In this document: piece by piece, positions 31,226 to 42,700 of the stretch
How the letters are laid out: each line of letters starts with the position of its first letter
Numbering within the stretch: position 1 is the stretch's first letter
Assembly: GCA_947471745.1 (NCBI GenBank)
Contig: CANJKZ010000093.1
Location: 1,907,501 to 1,971,500 of the forward strand
DNA from: Closterium sp. Naga37s-1
Taxonomy: Eukaryota > Streptophyta > Zygnematophyceae > Desmidiales > Closteriaceae
Direction of reading: 5' to 3'
DNA: 64,000 nt
Program-made: the position numbers and the translations under genes
Notes under the pieces: generated by a model
Told to the model about the DNA's origin: nothing
The model's database searches: none
Seen by the model: the letters and a program-made list of their open reading frames with translations, nothing else

Positions 31226-31411
31226 ACTAATGTAACATGCTCTCCATTAACTCAAAACTGAACAAATGTAACATGCTTTCCAGGTGCTTTCCATTAACAT
31301 GAAACAGTGCCTCCACATGCCATTACCATGCTTCCTTTTGCATCCAGTCCACTCCTTTCATTGCATCCACACCATACCCTGTATTGCCTACAACACCCTC
31401 TCACACAACAA

Positions 31412-31506
31412 CCGTTAACGGGAATGGAATGTTTGCCCCGCCCTCGCTTGGGCGACGCCGACGTCCTGGTCGGATGTACGGGAAAAACAGTGAGAGAGCA
31501 GCCGAC
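31412..31506 (+). repeat. COP1 LTR start fragment
   Basis: Approximately 95 bp resemble the first bases of the LTR at 43937, including GTTAACGGGAATGG (GTCAACGGGAGTGG in the relative), CCTCGCTTGGGCGA and the GCAGCCGACTGC end. The rest of the LTR is absent. Confidence 0.6.
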
Positions 31507-32479
31507 TGCCGAATGATTTCCAGACATACACATTTTTGTGATGCTGCTCGACATTTTCGAGTTTGCCATCACGGCAGCAACGAAACATCGCAAGGGAGGG
31601 AATTCAACAAATTGTAATGAATTTGCAGGGTAATCTCATTAAGGAGAGAACGTCGCAATGTCATCCTGTAATTGCTCCTACTTGTTGATAGCTGTAAGAG
31701 GAAGATGCGTAAGATTGGGGGTGGTATAATATTTTGTTTCCCCAAAAGTCATGGGGTAAAATAAGAACAAGCTTGAATAACTACGAGGGACTTTAACTGC
31801 AGCGGGTGGTATGTCCGGGTAAGTATGGTAATAACTTCACTAGGGGAGAACTCATAATCCGTTTTGAGCTTGTCGAAGGCCACTCGCTCCCTTTCCCTAT
31901 ATATAAAAAAAAAAAAGTTTTCTTGTGTGCGCATTGTTTACGCTATATTGGTGACATAGCAATGAATATATTTATCAACTTAATTAAGCCCAACATCTTG
32001 TAACATCCGTCGGTTGCTTCCCCTCGTTTTATTGTTGTTGTTTTTTCTTCTTCTTCTCTTCGTCGATATTTCTTCCCGTCGATTTCTGTCTCTTTAATCA
32101 ATCAAGATGCCTTGTTGGTCAATCAAGTGAACCATAAACTCTAGTTTCGATTCAGGAAGCCATCCTGCCACCGCCACCACCACCGCAGCCACCACCGCGA
32201 TGGAAAACTGACGGGAAGAAATATCATCGACACAAACATATCAACACAAAAATCTCCCCATCCAAGTGATGACGCCAATCAAATTTCATAACCATCTCCA
32301 AGATACAAACCAACAATTTGATGGGAAAAATATGCATGGAGCTTTGAGCTAGAGATGTTGCGGCATAACACACAAATTTTCCATTATCTCTTCAAAAGCT
32401 ACTTACGCCCCGTGATCGACATCGATCACGCCAGAGCGTCGGCACATGTCGCTAGCACATGTCGCCGGCAACGACTTGA
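31507..32479. other. AT-rich spacer
   Basis: No gene is supported. An A-run and T-rich tract at about 31905-32060 and a (CCACCG) short repeat near 32165-32195 are the only features. Part may be the leader of the following copia relic. Confidence 0.35.
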
Positions 32480-33683
32480 TTTTGGATAATGCTGGTCCAA
32501 GGCAACTTTGGCACTAGAGGCTTGGAAAGACCTCACCAAACTATATCAGCCCAAGGACTTTATGTCGTTGAGCAGACTGCTCCATCAACCCTTGGAGGTG
32601 AAGATGGGACCCAGGGAGAAGGCAAACACAAACATCAATCGCTGTCAGAGCATCCACGATCAAATTGCCAATCACAAAAATACAGTCTTCGAAGGCATTT
32701 TTGTCACGATTGTGCTTGCAGGACTTGGACTTGAGTGGAGGCCGTGCAAGGCGCTACTACGACCGCTTGGACCTTTCCCCGAGGCCTCCCTGTGCACTTC
32801 TCTGCTCGTCGAGCGACAGGACATGGATGCTCATTGGGAGCGTCCTGCACCGCGACGAGAGAGGCTCGCCTCCTCAATGAACAACAAAGAATTGCGACGA
32901 CACCATTACTGCAAGATTTGCAAGACATCAGGGCACTAGATGGAGTGATGCAATTTCTGCTCCAACTCCTGTCAATTCGCCAGGCCCACATCACAAAACA
33001 ACCAGTGGGCACAAGGCCGACAACCAGCTCCGACACTCCAGGCGAATTGATCGTCCCAAGACCACCGAGAACCCCCACACGCACCAACTGGAGCTATCTT
33101 AAGCCAACCACAACCATCGAAAAATGGCTCCGCATGACATATCATCAGCAGCATAGCAATGCGACATCCGTGACTTGGACGAAGAGCAAATTGGTTGCGT
33201 GTGTGACTGCCGTATCCATCACCTTAACCTGCGGCAGATACATTGGAGCCTAGGAAAAAAAACAACCCTTTCCCCAGGAGCGGCAAACGCGACGACGAAG
33301 ATCAGCAGGAATAGAACCTGCCAATCCCACTGCTTGAATGCCAGTGCACGATTACAACCCAAGACCCGTCCCTGAGAAGTGGACCACACGAGAACGCTTC
33401 TTCGAGCGCATTACGCCACGTTTTGCACTGCTTGGGCGTGACACTGACGAACACCACAACACTTGGTACCTCGACAGCTATTACAGAGAGCACATGGTTA
33501 GGACCAAGTGTTTTATATCAAATTCTATTCCCACACCCACGGTTACACACATTATCGTGGCGAACAATGAGAGGCTGAAGGTGAACGCACAAGGGATCGT
33601 CATACTCAAGGTGCGTGAAAGCAACACGCACATCATCCTCAACGACGTCCTCATTGTAAAGAGAAGATCTGACACACTACCGT
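32480..33683 (+). pseudogene. Copia gag-protease relic (COP4)
   Basis: A frame from about 32508 encodes a UBN2-type gag (ALEAWKDLTKLYQPKDFMSL, NTNINRCQSIHDQI) and, at its end, a zinc-knuckle start CKICKTSGH cut by a stop. After a disrupted stretch, 33338-33683 resembles the copia protease (WYLDSYYREHMV, where DSG is expected, then IVANNERLKVNAQG and ILNDVLIV). The active-site Gly is lost. Integrase and RT are missing; at about 33684 the sequence changes to a gypsy-type gag. Confidence 0.65.
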
Positions 33684-35013
33684 GTGGAGAGACAAGGAAT
33701 GCTGATGCAAAGCGGGAGAGGAAACTTTCCACCCGCTGAGATTAGATATCGATTCTTGGAGAGCCTACGGGAGCAGTTCCCCGGGCATTCATCGGAGCGG
33801 ATTCTCGAGTTTCATGAATTCATGAGGGCCATAGCTGAATCTCGGCTGGCATACTACAATCGGCTGTTGGAATTGGTGTGTGGAGGAACTTACCTTGCTG
33901 TCCAAGTTCCTGGGAGGATTAGAAGATGACCTGATGCAAGATATGAGGAGCTGTCTGTATGCTCTAGGCATGAAGGCGAAGCTGCGGCAAGTCTACCAAG
34001 TTGCTAAAGAAGTGGTGGGGCGACGGCAATTCTTTGATGGCATGCGGGGACCAAGCTCAAGTCGACCGAGCAAACGCAGGAGGCCTGATTGGGCTGCGGT
34101 AGAGGGAAGACAAGTGGAGGAGCAACTAATGGAAAGGCCATTTGAAGATACCCGACGGACTTACAAATGCGGGGATAGGGGGCATGTGCAAAAGGATCGT
34201 GCCATCGACATCGTGTGCGACACGTGTGGGGTGAAAGGGAATTTTAGGCGCAACTACCCTAAGGCTCTAGTCTGCACCGGCTGTGGGAAACGGGGACATA
34301 CAGAAGAGAGGTGCTACTGCAAGGGAGAGAAGGTGCGTAGGAAATCAGCAAGGGAGCTGCAGTTGGAACGAGAGCTGGCGAAGTTGAAGGCGCAGATGGA
34401 GAAGGCTGAGATCAGCGATGACCCTGAGAAGGCGCTGCTGGCGTGGGAGGACGAAGAAGAAGAAGAAGATTACGAGGAGGAGGAGGCTGAGTATGGAGTG
34501 ATGGCTATGCAACCGAGGGACCGAGAGAACCTGGGACTGAGGAACGGACGGGTAGACGGCAGAGCGGAGGAGAAGCAGTATGAGAGGAGAACTCCCAAAC
34601 GACATGCGGGGAACAGCACAATGAAGACAATCCGGCGACATCCAGAGGAGAGGCTAGTCTGTCATCCCACGTCTCTGGTGGTGGAGCCCAAAGCAGTGGC
34701 AGTAAGAGGGATACAAGAGGAGAATGAGGTGGTTGACAAAGGCGCGCAGAGTGTACTGATTGGTAGAAAGCTGACGGAGCAGTTACGGACGCAGGGTAGT
34801 TTGGAGATAGTGAGTCGGGGAATACTAATCATGACAGCCGATAGAGGGGCACCCAAGTGGATGCCCTGCACCAAGGAGACGATCGAGATAACTCTGCAGC
34901 TAGGGAAGAATGGAGAAACGAAGATAAGGGTGCAATGCGGGTTGACTGAGTTGGACGACTACGACGTTTGGCTGGAGATGGAGCTCCAATACAAGATAGG
35001 GTCTCCCATAACA
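33684..35013 (+). pseudogene. Ty3/gypsy gag-protease (GYP1), 5' part
   Basis: Gag begins in one frame (GRGNFPPAEIRYRFLESL to about 33890) and continues in another from 33880 (KFLGGLEDDLMQDMRSCL). Three knuckle-like motifs follow, of which only CTGCGKRGHTEERC is intact. A charged coiled-coil segment (REL/LEREL/KLKAQMEK) with an acidic run comes next. The aspartic protease (34650-35010) reads VVDKGAQSVLIGRKL: Lys stands where Ser or Thr is usual in D-S/T-G, so the enzyme is probably inactive. The frame is cut at 35014 by the COP3 LTR. Confidence 0.75.
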
Positions 35014-35865
35014 TGTTATGTGATGCTATCATTTGCATTCACGTATGTCTGCCTCCCATCATATGTTCGTGCGTTGCATGCGTGGTGTGAGCGTATGCAC
35101 GAATTTGTGTTTGGTGTGGTTTGGATTTTCTGAGTGTGTGTGAATGTTGTTTGGCTTGAGCAGATATCTGAAGTGACTCCTCTGCTCAAGAGCTTTCGAT
35201 GAACCAAGGATCCCTTCAATCGGAGCAAGAACGAGAAAGTTATGATCGTTCAAAGATTTGATTGTGATGCGACGACTTTGGGAATTTGTGGAGTGACTCA
35301 ATATGGGGTATAGACTTTTGGGGTTGGGAAATTCGTCACCATCACTAGGTGATGCCAAGTGGTTGGGAGAAACCAAACCAGGTTGGCAAGTGTGGCCAAG
35401 TTGGGGGAGGTGGATGGCATGGGTTGGGAAAGTGGCAAATGTCAAAGTTGGGGTGCCTATAGAGAGGGGAATTGTGTGGTATGGGGTTTCCTTGGTTGGG
35501 GACTCCCTAGGGACCTTCCCTCTCGTCCTCATTATCCCCTCCTACCTGGTTTCTAGCTACTCTAATTCCCTTGTGTGGAACTTGGGTGAACCTTTGTGAT
35601 TGAGTTAAGTTTCTATGGCAGCTTACCCCCTAGTGCGCCGAAATTCATAACTCAAGTTATACTCATTTTTTGGATACGATTCAGATTGGGAAAGGTAGCC
35701 ACGGTCAAGGGCTACAACATACTTCGGTTTAGCGAATATCTAATGGTGAACATTTCGTCGACTGAGTTTCTTGTGAAGTCGACTTTTCTGTCCAGAACTA
35801 TAGACCAACGATTTTGAGTCATTTCGGCCCCTTATCTTCCTAGACTCCGTCCTAAATTTTAAACA
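35014..35865 (+). repeat. COP3 5' LTR
   Basis: It starts TGTTATGTGATGC and ends TTTTAAACA. It is about 850 bp and homologous throughout to 40407-41231, with scattered differences. Confidence 0.85.
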
Positions 35866-35867
35866 AG

Positions 35868-35879
35868 TGGTATCAGAGC
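35868..35879 (+). promoter_or_regulatory. COP3 primer-binding site
   Basis: TGGTATCAGAGC, a perfect match to the initiator-Met tRNA 3' end complement, lies 2 nt after the 5' LTR. Confidence 0.88.
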
Positions 35880-36101
35880 TGATTGATGACTTTGTGTTGA
35901 GTCTACTGAGGTGTGAAGAACCTTCTAGACCCACCATGGCCTGTGGGTGTGCCTAAGTGGAGTTCTGGAGGTTGGATGTGACTTCCGCTAAGGGGAAACT
36001 CTGACGATATTTCGTTGGCGCCGACACTTGTGGAAATATTGAAGATCTTCAGTGTGGGCAGCAAAGCGGGGAGCTGAAACCTGAGATTGGGTGAAGAGAA
36101 G

Positions 36102-37087
36102 ATGAGTCAAGGGAGTGGAGATGCAGCTGAAAAGAAGAGTGAACCGCCACCATCCAAGTTTGAAGCGTTCGATGGCTCCAACTATGAAGAATTGAGCGGG
36201 CGGATGCGGAGTGCGTTCAAGAGCTACAAGCTGCTAAAAATCGCAATGGGAGAAGAGAATATGCTGGAGGAAGGAGATGCCCACGATCGTGGATTGAGAA
36301 GAGCGCGGTACTGTTTGACCTTATTATTCAATCGGTCAACAACGACATGTTCCAGCATATCAAGGACTTGGTGGAGCTGGATGACTCTGGACCGAAGGTA
36401 TGGAAGCTACTGCGTGACGTGGTTCAGCCCAACACGCTGCCGATGGTGATTGTGTTGGAGAAGGAGCTGGCGGCCCTCTCCATGCGACTGGGAGACGATG
36501 TAAAGCCGGTCCTTGACAAGATCAAGGACACTTATGCGAGAATGGCAGCGGCGGGCAGCAACGTGTCGCAGATGCAGCAGTGCACCAAGATTATGTCGGT
36601 GCTCGACAACTCGTGGGACAACCTCATCCCCACCCTCAACACTCACCAGAACCAGTGGACACCAGAGTGGCTACGGCAGCAGATTCTGCAGGAGGACTTT
36701 TGCAGGCGCCACACGGGTGTTGGTGCTGCCAACAAGACTGCTGAGGGGTATGGAACTGCAGGAGGCAGCAGAGGAAGAGGGGGAGGGAGAGGCCGAGGCC
36801 GTGGGAGAGGCTTTGGCAGAGGGAGAGGCCGAGGTGACTACAATGAGGGGCATGGGAGCTCTGGTGGCAGGGGGAGCACCCGAATGAAGGGTGCGTGCTG
36901 GTACTGCAAGAAGGTTAGCCACCCATGGTTCAAGTGTTTCAGCCGGCCTGAGGGATGGGCGCCTCCAGGCATGAAGCCGCCAAGTGGTGACGTGCACAAG
37001 GCGGCGCTGTGCAAGGTTCACGTGCACAAGGTGAAGGTGCACATGGTAAAGCCTCCCCAGGGATGTTTCTCATGGTTGAGGATGTGA
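36102..37087 (+). pseudogene. COP3 gag
   Basis: ATG 36102 begins MSQGSGDAAEKKSEPPPSKF, then FDGSNYEELSGRMRSAFKSY (copia gag N-terminus). A frameshift near 36340 moves the frame to 36347-37087, with LVELDDSGPKVWKLLRDVV and a helical capsid-like part. A Gly/Arg-rich RNA-binding stretch (GRGRGRGFGRGRGRG) and a CCHC knuckle CWYCKKVSHPWFKC follow. Gag packages element RNA into virus-like particles in active copies. Confidence 0.82.
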
Positions 37088-37125
37088 ATGGGAGTGAGGG
37101 TGAAGTGGGTTAAGTTGGGAAGGTC

Positions 37126-37605
37126 GTGATGCACCCCCTCACTCACTGGGTGATAGATTCAGGTTGCACAAGTCACATGACCCCACAAGCAGATTTGCTT
37201 GACGAGATAAAGCCCCCTGGGAAGATCAAGTTTGTGGTTGCCGCTTCAGGTGCTTTGCTCCCTGTGATTGGTGTTGAGAATGCCAAGGTGATGGGAGCCA
37301 ATGGGGAGCTTGTCGGGCTTGGGAATGTGTTGCTGGTTGAGGACTTTTCTGCAAACTTCCTATCTGTACGCCGGCTGCAGGAGAGCAAGGCTGAAGTTAC
37401 CTTCGGCCCAACCAGCTGCCGTGCGAAGCTTGGGAAGTTGCTGCTGTGGAATTTTGGAGGAGAAGAGAAGCTACATCAAGGACCTATGGCAGCTGCCCAT
37501 CATCCCTTGGAATGGGAAACCACCAGCAACGGCAACGGCAGCGGCAACGGCAAAGGCAACTGCGGGAGGAGAGGAGACTGCACCAACTGTTGGGGCCCTA
37601 GATGA
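37126..37605 (+). pseudogene. COP3 protease
   Basis: The active-site region HWVIDSGCTSHMTPQADL is intact at about 37141-37194. GNVLLVEDFSANFLSVRRL marks the end of the copia protease fold. The frame then runs into a Gly/Asn/Lys-rich stretch and stops at 37605, before the GAG-pre-integrase part in a different frame. Confidence 0.82.
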
Positions 37606-37614
37606 ATCAAGAAG

Positions 37615-38543
37615 ATGCAGCAGCCACAGCAGCCACATGGTGAGGTGCTTGCTGGTGTGGATGGGACAGCTGCATGGGCAAAGGCTTCATCTAGGAGTGG
37701 TGTGGCCGATTGGGAGAGATGGCATGAGATGGCATGTGAACTTTCCTATGCTGCAGAAGTTGGTGAAGGATTGGAGCTTGAAGGGGTTGGAGGTGAAGGG
37801 GGCAACCAGTGAGATTGGGAGTTCCCCTACATGCCTTGAGACGAAATTCACCAAGGTTCCCTTCAGCAACAGCACAGGACCAGCCAAGGCCCCACTCGCG
37901 CTTGTGCACATGGATGTGGTGCCCTACTAGGGCCCTTTCTCTCTCGGGCAGCCGCTACTTCTTAACCATTGTGGACGACCACACGCGTGCGGTGTGGGTG
38001 TACCCTTTGAAGACCAAGGGGGGAGTGGCAGCGGCTGTTCTTAAGGAGTGGATGCCAAGGGCTCAAAGGGAGAGCGGACACAAGGTGAAAGTGATCCGCA
38101 CCGACAACGGGGGAGAATTTATTGGCACTGATTTTGAGGGGAAGCTGAAGCGCAAGGGGGTCCAGCACCAGCTCACAGTGCCTTACAACCGACAGCAGAA
38201 TGGCTCGGCTGAGCGGTTCAACCGGACCTTGCAGGAAGGTGCTCGCACTCTCCTTGGGCGTGCAGGGCTGCCGGATCCGCCTTGGGTGACTGCACTGCGG
38301 CAGGTTGTTCTTGTGAAGAACCGGGTGCTGGCGACTGTGGGGGAAAAGAAGTGGGTCTCCTACACCAAGTGGTATGGGAGTGCACCTGCAGTCAACATGT
38401 TGAGAGCCTACGGCTGCATTGTGGTATTCCATGTGCCCAAGGAGAAGAGGGGAAAGCTGGAAGCTTCTGGGAGATGGGGTGTGCATTTGGTGATTTCCAA
38501 GGATCATAAGGGCTGGTTGCTATGGGACTTGACCAGCCATTAG
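37615..38543 (+). pseudogene. COP3 GAG-pre-integrase and integrase
   Basis: The first part is broken by stops (for example at 37928). From about 37945 the integrase core is continuous: YFLTIVDDHTRAVWVYPLK, VIRTDNGGEFIG (second Asp) and NGSAERFNRTL (catalytic Glu), then NMLRAYGCIVVFHVPKEKRG and GRWGVHLVISKDHKGW from the C-terminal module. It ends at a TAG at 38541. The first Asp motif lies at the broken boundary (VHMDVVPY-stop). Confidence 0.82.
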
Positions 38544-38549
38544 CTGACT

Positions 38550-40349
38550 GTGTCAAGGGATGTGATGTTCCTTGAGTCATTGTACTACAAGGAGTGGAAG
38601 CAGCAGCAGCAAAAGCTTCCTACGATACCGCTGATCGTTGAGGCCGATGAGGTGCAGCGGCCTTCAAGACAGGTGGAGGCCTCTGTGTCGGAGGAGGAGA
38701 TCTCTGGGGTGACTGAGGATGGGGGAGAACCTGAGGTGGAGGAGCAGCAGGTGGCTGAGCAGTGTGATGAGGATGAGATAGCACACTGCTACTGGGAAGC
38801 CGTCCCTGAGCCCAAGACGCTATCTGAGGCACTGAGAGGGCTTGATGCTGAAAAGTGGAAGCAGGGTGTGAAGGAGTATGACTCTCTGCTGGAGAATGAG
38901 ACGTGGGAGTTGTGTGAGCTGCCTCCTGGAAAGAAGGCAATCTCTTTGAAGCTGATCTTCAGGCACAAGTATGGACCTGATAGGGCGCTGACCCGTTACA
39001 AGTCAAGGCTTGTGGCTAAGGGGTGTTAGCAGACAAAGGGAAAGGACTTCGACGAGATCTTTTCTCCTGTGGGGAAAGGGACAACACTGAGGGTGTCGTT
39101 GGCAACGGCTGCAAACCGTGGATGGAGAATCAAGTAGATGGACATCACAACTGCCTTCCTCAATGGATCATTTTGGAGGAGCTGTACATGCAGCCGCCTG
39201 AGGGTTTGGATGATAGGAGCGGCAGGGTATGCAGGCTGAAGAAGGCCATCTATGGCTGGAAGCAGGCTCCTCGCGCATGGTACCACAAGCTAGAGGAGAC
39301 ACTGCTGGCTGGGGGATTCACGAAGAGCGAGTGTGATTACGGCGTGTTCCTGCTGCAAGAGAAGGAGCAGTTCCTCTGAGTCGTTTTCTATGATTGACCG
39401 TGTGGAGGAGATGCTGGAGTTGCAGTTCAAGTGTTCCAAGATGGGAGATGTGAATTATTACCTTCGGATGCATGTGGAGAGGGACCTTGAGAAGGGAGTG
39501 TTGAGGTTGCACCAGAGGAAGTACTGTGAGGGGCTGGCTGAGAAGTATGGGCTGCAAGATGGAGGAAAGCCAGCAACCCCACTGCCTTCGGGATTCACTG
39601 TGGAGCCCTGTGCTGATGAGGAAGTGGTGGGTGAGAGTGACACGAAGCTGTTTCATTCCATGGTTGGGGCACTCAACTATGCGGCGAACCACACACGGCC
39701 CGACATTGCCTTTGCAACATCCAGGCTTGCCAGTGTGGTCTCACGCCCCAGTCATGAGCAGTTGGAAGCGGCCAAGAGGTTGGTCCGCTATGTGAGTGCT
39801 ACAGCATCTGTGGGTTTGGAGTACAGTGCTGTGAGGCAAATGCAGTAGCGGGGTGCTGCTGATTTGGGCAAGGGGGAGATGCTCTTGACTTGCTACACCG
39901 ATGCTAGCTTCAACTCAGTGAAGGTGGATGGCACCATCATTGGAGGTTATGTGTGCTTGGTTGGAGGTGGTGCAGTGAGCTAGCACAGCAAGAAGAAGAA
40001 TGAGGTGGGGCTGTCCTCGTGTGAGACAGAGTACATGGCCCTGCATCATGGGGCAAAGGAGGTGGTGTGGCTGAGGCGTTTATTGGAGGAGATCGGAGTG
40101 TGCCAAAAGGTGCCGACTGTGATGTTCTGTGACAATGAGTCGGCTGTGAAGTTAGCCAAGAATGCTTGTCTTCATGGGCTGACCAAACACATCAGGCCTA
40201 AGTGGCATTCGGTGAGGAGGTTCCTGGACGAAGAGGTGCAGCTGGAGACTGTGAAGACCCATCAGCAGGCGGCTGATATTCTCACCAAGCGCATGGCTGA
40301 ACCTGAGCATTGGAAGGGCATGAAGCTTGCTGGAATGAGTGTGCATTGA
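38550..40349 (+). pseudogene. COP3 reverse transcriptase-RNase H
   Basis: The acidic linker is followed by RT (ALRGLDAEKWKQGVKEYDSL, LTRYKSRLVAKG-stop at 39027) and AIYGWKQAPRAWYHKLEETL. At the active site the sequence reads VVFYD-stop (about 39382-39396), so YVDD is lost. RT resumes with YYLRMHVERDLEKGVLRL and PDIAFATSRLASVV. RNase H shows CYTDASFNS, SSCETEYMALHHGA and FCDNESAVKLAKNA, ending TKRMAEPEHWKGM. At least six frame breaks or stops are present. Confidence 0.85.
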
Positions 40350-40406
40350 GGGTGCATGCTTGAGCTATGGCATGTGGGATGATGGTTGGCAGCCAGAGGG
40401 GGATTT

Positions 40407-41231
40407 TGTTATGTGATGCTATCATCGTCATTCACGTCTGTCTGCCTCCCATCATATGTTCGTGCGTTGCATGCGTGGTGTGAGCGTATGCACGAATTTG
40501 TGTTTGGTGTGGTTTGGATTTTCTGAGTGTGTGTGAATGTTATTTAGCTTGAGCAGATATCTGAATTGACTCCTCTGCTCAAGAGCTTTCGATGAACCAA
40601 GGATCCATTCAGTCGGAGCAAGAACGAGAAAGTTATGATCGTTCAAAGATTTGATTGTGATGCGACGACTTTGGGAATTTGTGGAGTGACTCAATATGGG
40701 GTATAGACTTTTGGGGTTGGGAAATTCGTCACCATCACTCTAGATGATGCCAAGTGGTTGGGAGAAACCAAACAAGGTTGGCAAGTGTGGCCAAGTTGGG
40801 TGAGGTGGATGACATGGGTTGGGAAAGTGACAAATATTAAAGTTGGGGTGCCTATAGAGAGGGGAATTGTGTAGTATGGGGTTTCCTTGGTTGGGGACTC
40901 CCTATGGACCTTCCCTCTCGTCCTCCTTATCTCCTCCTACCTGGTTTCTAGCTACTCTAATTCCCTTGTGTGGAACTTGGGTGAACCTTTGTGATTGAGT
41001 TAAGTTTCTATTGCAGCTTACCCCCTAGTGTGCCGAAATTTATAACTCGAGTTATACTTATTTTTTTATATACGATTCAGATTGGGAAAGATAGCAACGA
41101 TCAAGGGCTACAACATACTCGGGTTTAGCAAGATTCTAATGGTGCAATTTTGAAGTCGACTTTTCTGTCCAGAACTATAGACCAACGATTTTGAGTCATT
41201 TCGGCCCCTTATCTTCCTAGACACTCTAACA
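40407..41231 (+). repeat. COP3 3' LTR
   Basis: It starts TGTTATGTGATGC and ends CTCTAACA, with the purine tract AGAGGGGGATTT just before. Divergence from the 5' LTR includes substitutions and a deletion close to its 3' end. Confidence 0.85.
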
Positions 41232-41660
41232 AGTCTGTCATCCCACGGCTCTGGTGGTGGATTCCAAGGAAGTGGCAGTAAGAGGGATACTAGAGGAGAA
41301 TGAGGTGGTTGACAAAGGCGCGCAGAGTGTACTGATTGGCAGAAAGCTGACGGAGTAGTTACAGGCGCAGGGTATTTTGGAGATAGTGAGTCGGGGAATA
41401 CTAATCATGACAGCCGATGGAGGGGCACCGAAGTGGATGCCCTGCACCAAGGAGCCAATTGAGATACCTCTGCAGCTAGGGAAGAATGGAGAAACGAAGA
41501 TAAGGGTGCAATGCGGGTTGATTGAGTTGGAAGACTACGACGTTTAGGTGGGGATGGAGCTCCAATACAATACAGGGGCCACAATATGTACCTGGCAGGA
41601 GCAGGTACTTTACTACACAGAATTTTGGAAGGAGGAGAGTGGGCAGAGTGAGTTGTCGGT
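41232..41660 (+). pseudogene. GYP1 aspartic protease, right copy
   Basis: The first 345 bp repeat 34650-35010 with scattered differences: VVDKGAQSVLIGRKL recurs, followed by a TAG. The copy then continues past the point where the left one is cut: TGATICTWQEQVLYYTEF and ELSVPFIKT. This is the expected end of a Ty3/gypsy protease and leads into the methyltransferase domain. Confidence 0.68.
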
Positions 41661-41739
41661 ACCGTTCATCAAGACATAACCAAAGAAGGCCTTGAGGACG
41701 GAGGGCATGAGAGGAGAAGGAAGCAAGCGAGTTGGGAGT

Positions 41740-42700
41740 GCAAAGACAGTCAAGGCTGGAGCAAGCCTAGACTGGGGGCAGGCTTGGCAGCAGCACTGGA
41801 GGCAGCCTGAGGGTGAAAAAGTGGATATACGTGGAGACAAATCCAGAGGTGAGGAGGATGGCCTGGAAGCACGCGCAGATGTTGCAGCAGCGCTACCCAA
41901 CCCAGCTAACGAAGGACATGCTAGGGGAAGCAATGCATAACAAGAAGTGAGACTTGAGGCAGATCACCAAGGAGGATGTAGGGAGCTGGGGAAAGGTGGA
42001 CCTGTTAGTGGCCGAATGAGAGTGGCAGGGTACATCCAGAGCAGGACGAGGAAAGGGAATGCAGGATGAGTGCTTCGGGCTAGTGGCAAAGGTGCTAGCG
42101 ATTATGAGATGGACAAGGGAGGCTGGCGGGGAATATTAGAAAATGTGGATACGAGGGGTGATGCGCAGGAGCCGGTCCGAGCTGTGCGAGAGCTGGTGGA
42201 AGCGAAATTGGGAAAGGGAGTGAGTTGTTACGATGCCCAGCTGGGGCCACTAATTGATCAGGTTTTGACAGTGTTGGCAAAATGTCATGCCAGAAGGGGA
42301 GCTGCGAGCCCGATTAGCAATGGTGGAAAGGGATGAACAAAGGATTGTGGAAGACATCTTGGAACCGTGACGAGTGGCGGCACTAGTGAGAAAACCGGAT
42401 CATCCTCTGCAGTACCCGTGCAAACGGGTGGGAGAGGCATGCAGAGCATGGCCAACATTGGTGGCATACCAGGGAGCACGGGGTTTTGTGGAGCATGAGG
42501 GAACACCGGGCCCAGGGATGGTATATGAACATCACAAACAGATATGGGAAGAGCCAACGGCCTTGGGAGCGCTAGCTGGCCATGGGGTACCTGCTGGGAT
42601 CAACTGCGGCAGAGGGAGTGGGGGAATAGTCGCGCAGAGCAGCCTTCGGCATAGCCATAGACCAACACTCGCTGAGGTGGCTTGTTAGAGAGATGAGAAA
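41740..42700 (+). pseudogene. Cytosine-5 DNA methyltransferase domain within GYP1
   Basis: Shifting frames give an ordered set of C5-methyltransferase motifs. GAGLAAALEAA (about 41775) resembles the end of AdoMet motif I. WIYVETNPEVRRMAWKHAQM (41822-) resembles motif II. KVDLLVAE then stop-E-W-Q-G-TSRAGRGKG (41996-42060) resembles motif IV, where the codon expected for the catalytic Cys of P-C-Q is TGG (42023-42025). LENVDTRGD with E-N-V at 42139-42147 is motif VI. AWPTLVAYQGARGF and PGPGMVYEHHKQIW look like a target-recognition region. MGYLLGSTAAEGVGE (42582-) and RRAAFGIAIDQHSLRWLV match motifs IX/X. An intact enzyme would methylate cytosine in DNA. This copy is dead (at least four stops and several frameshifts). 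The last part shares its frame with the following RT. Confidence 0.72.

Larger units (their letters stand above)
35014..41231 (+). mobile_element. COP3 copia retrotransposon, complete but decayed
   Basis: Two LTRs (35014-35865, 852 bp; 40407-41231, 825 bp), a primer site, gag, protease, integrase, RT, RNase H and a polypurine tract (AGAGGGGGA) are all in copia order. Several stops and a frame break at the RT active site make it non-autonomous. Flanks TAACA (left) and AGTCT (right) do not match. Instead about 350 bp of GYP1 protease is present on both sides (34650-35010 and 41232-41577). Confidence 0.88.
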
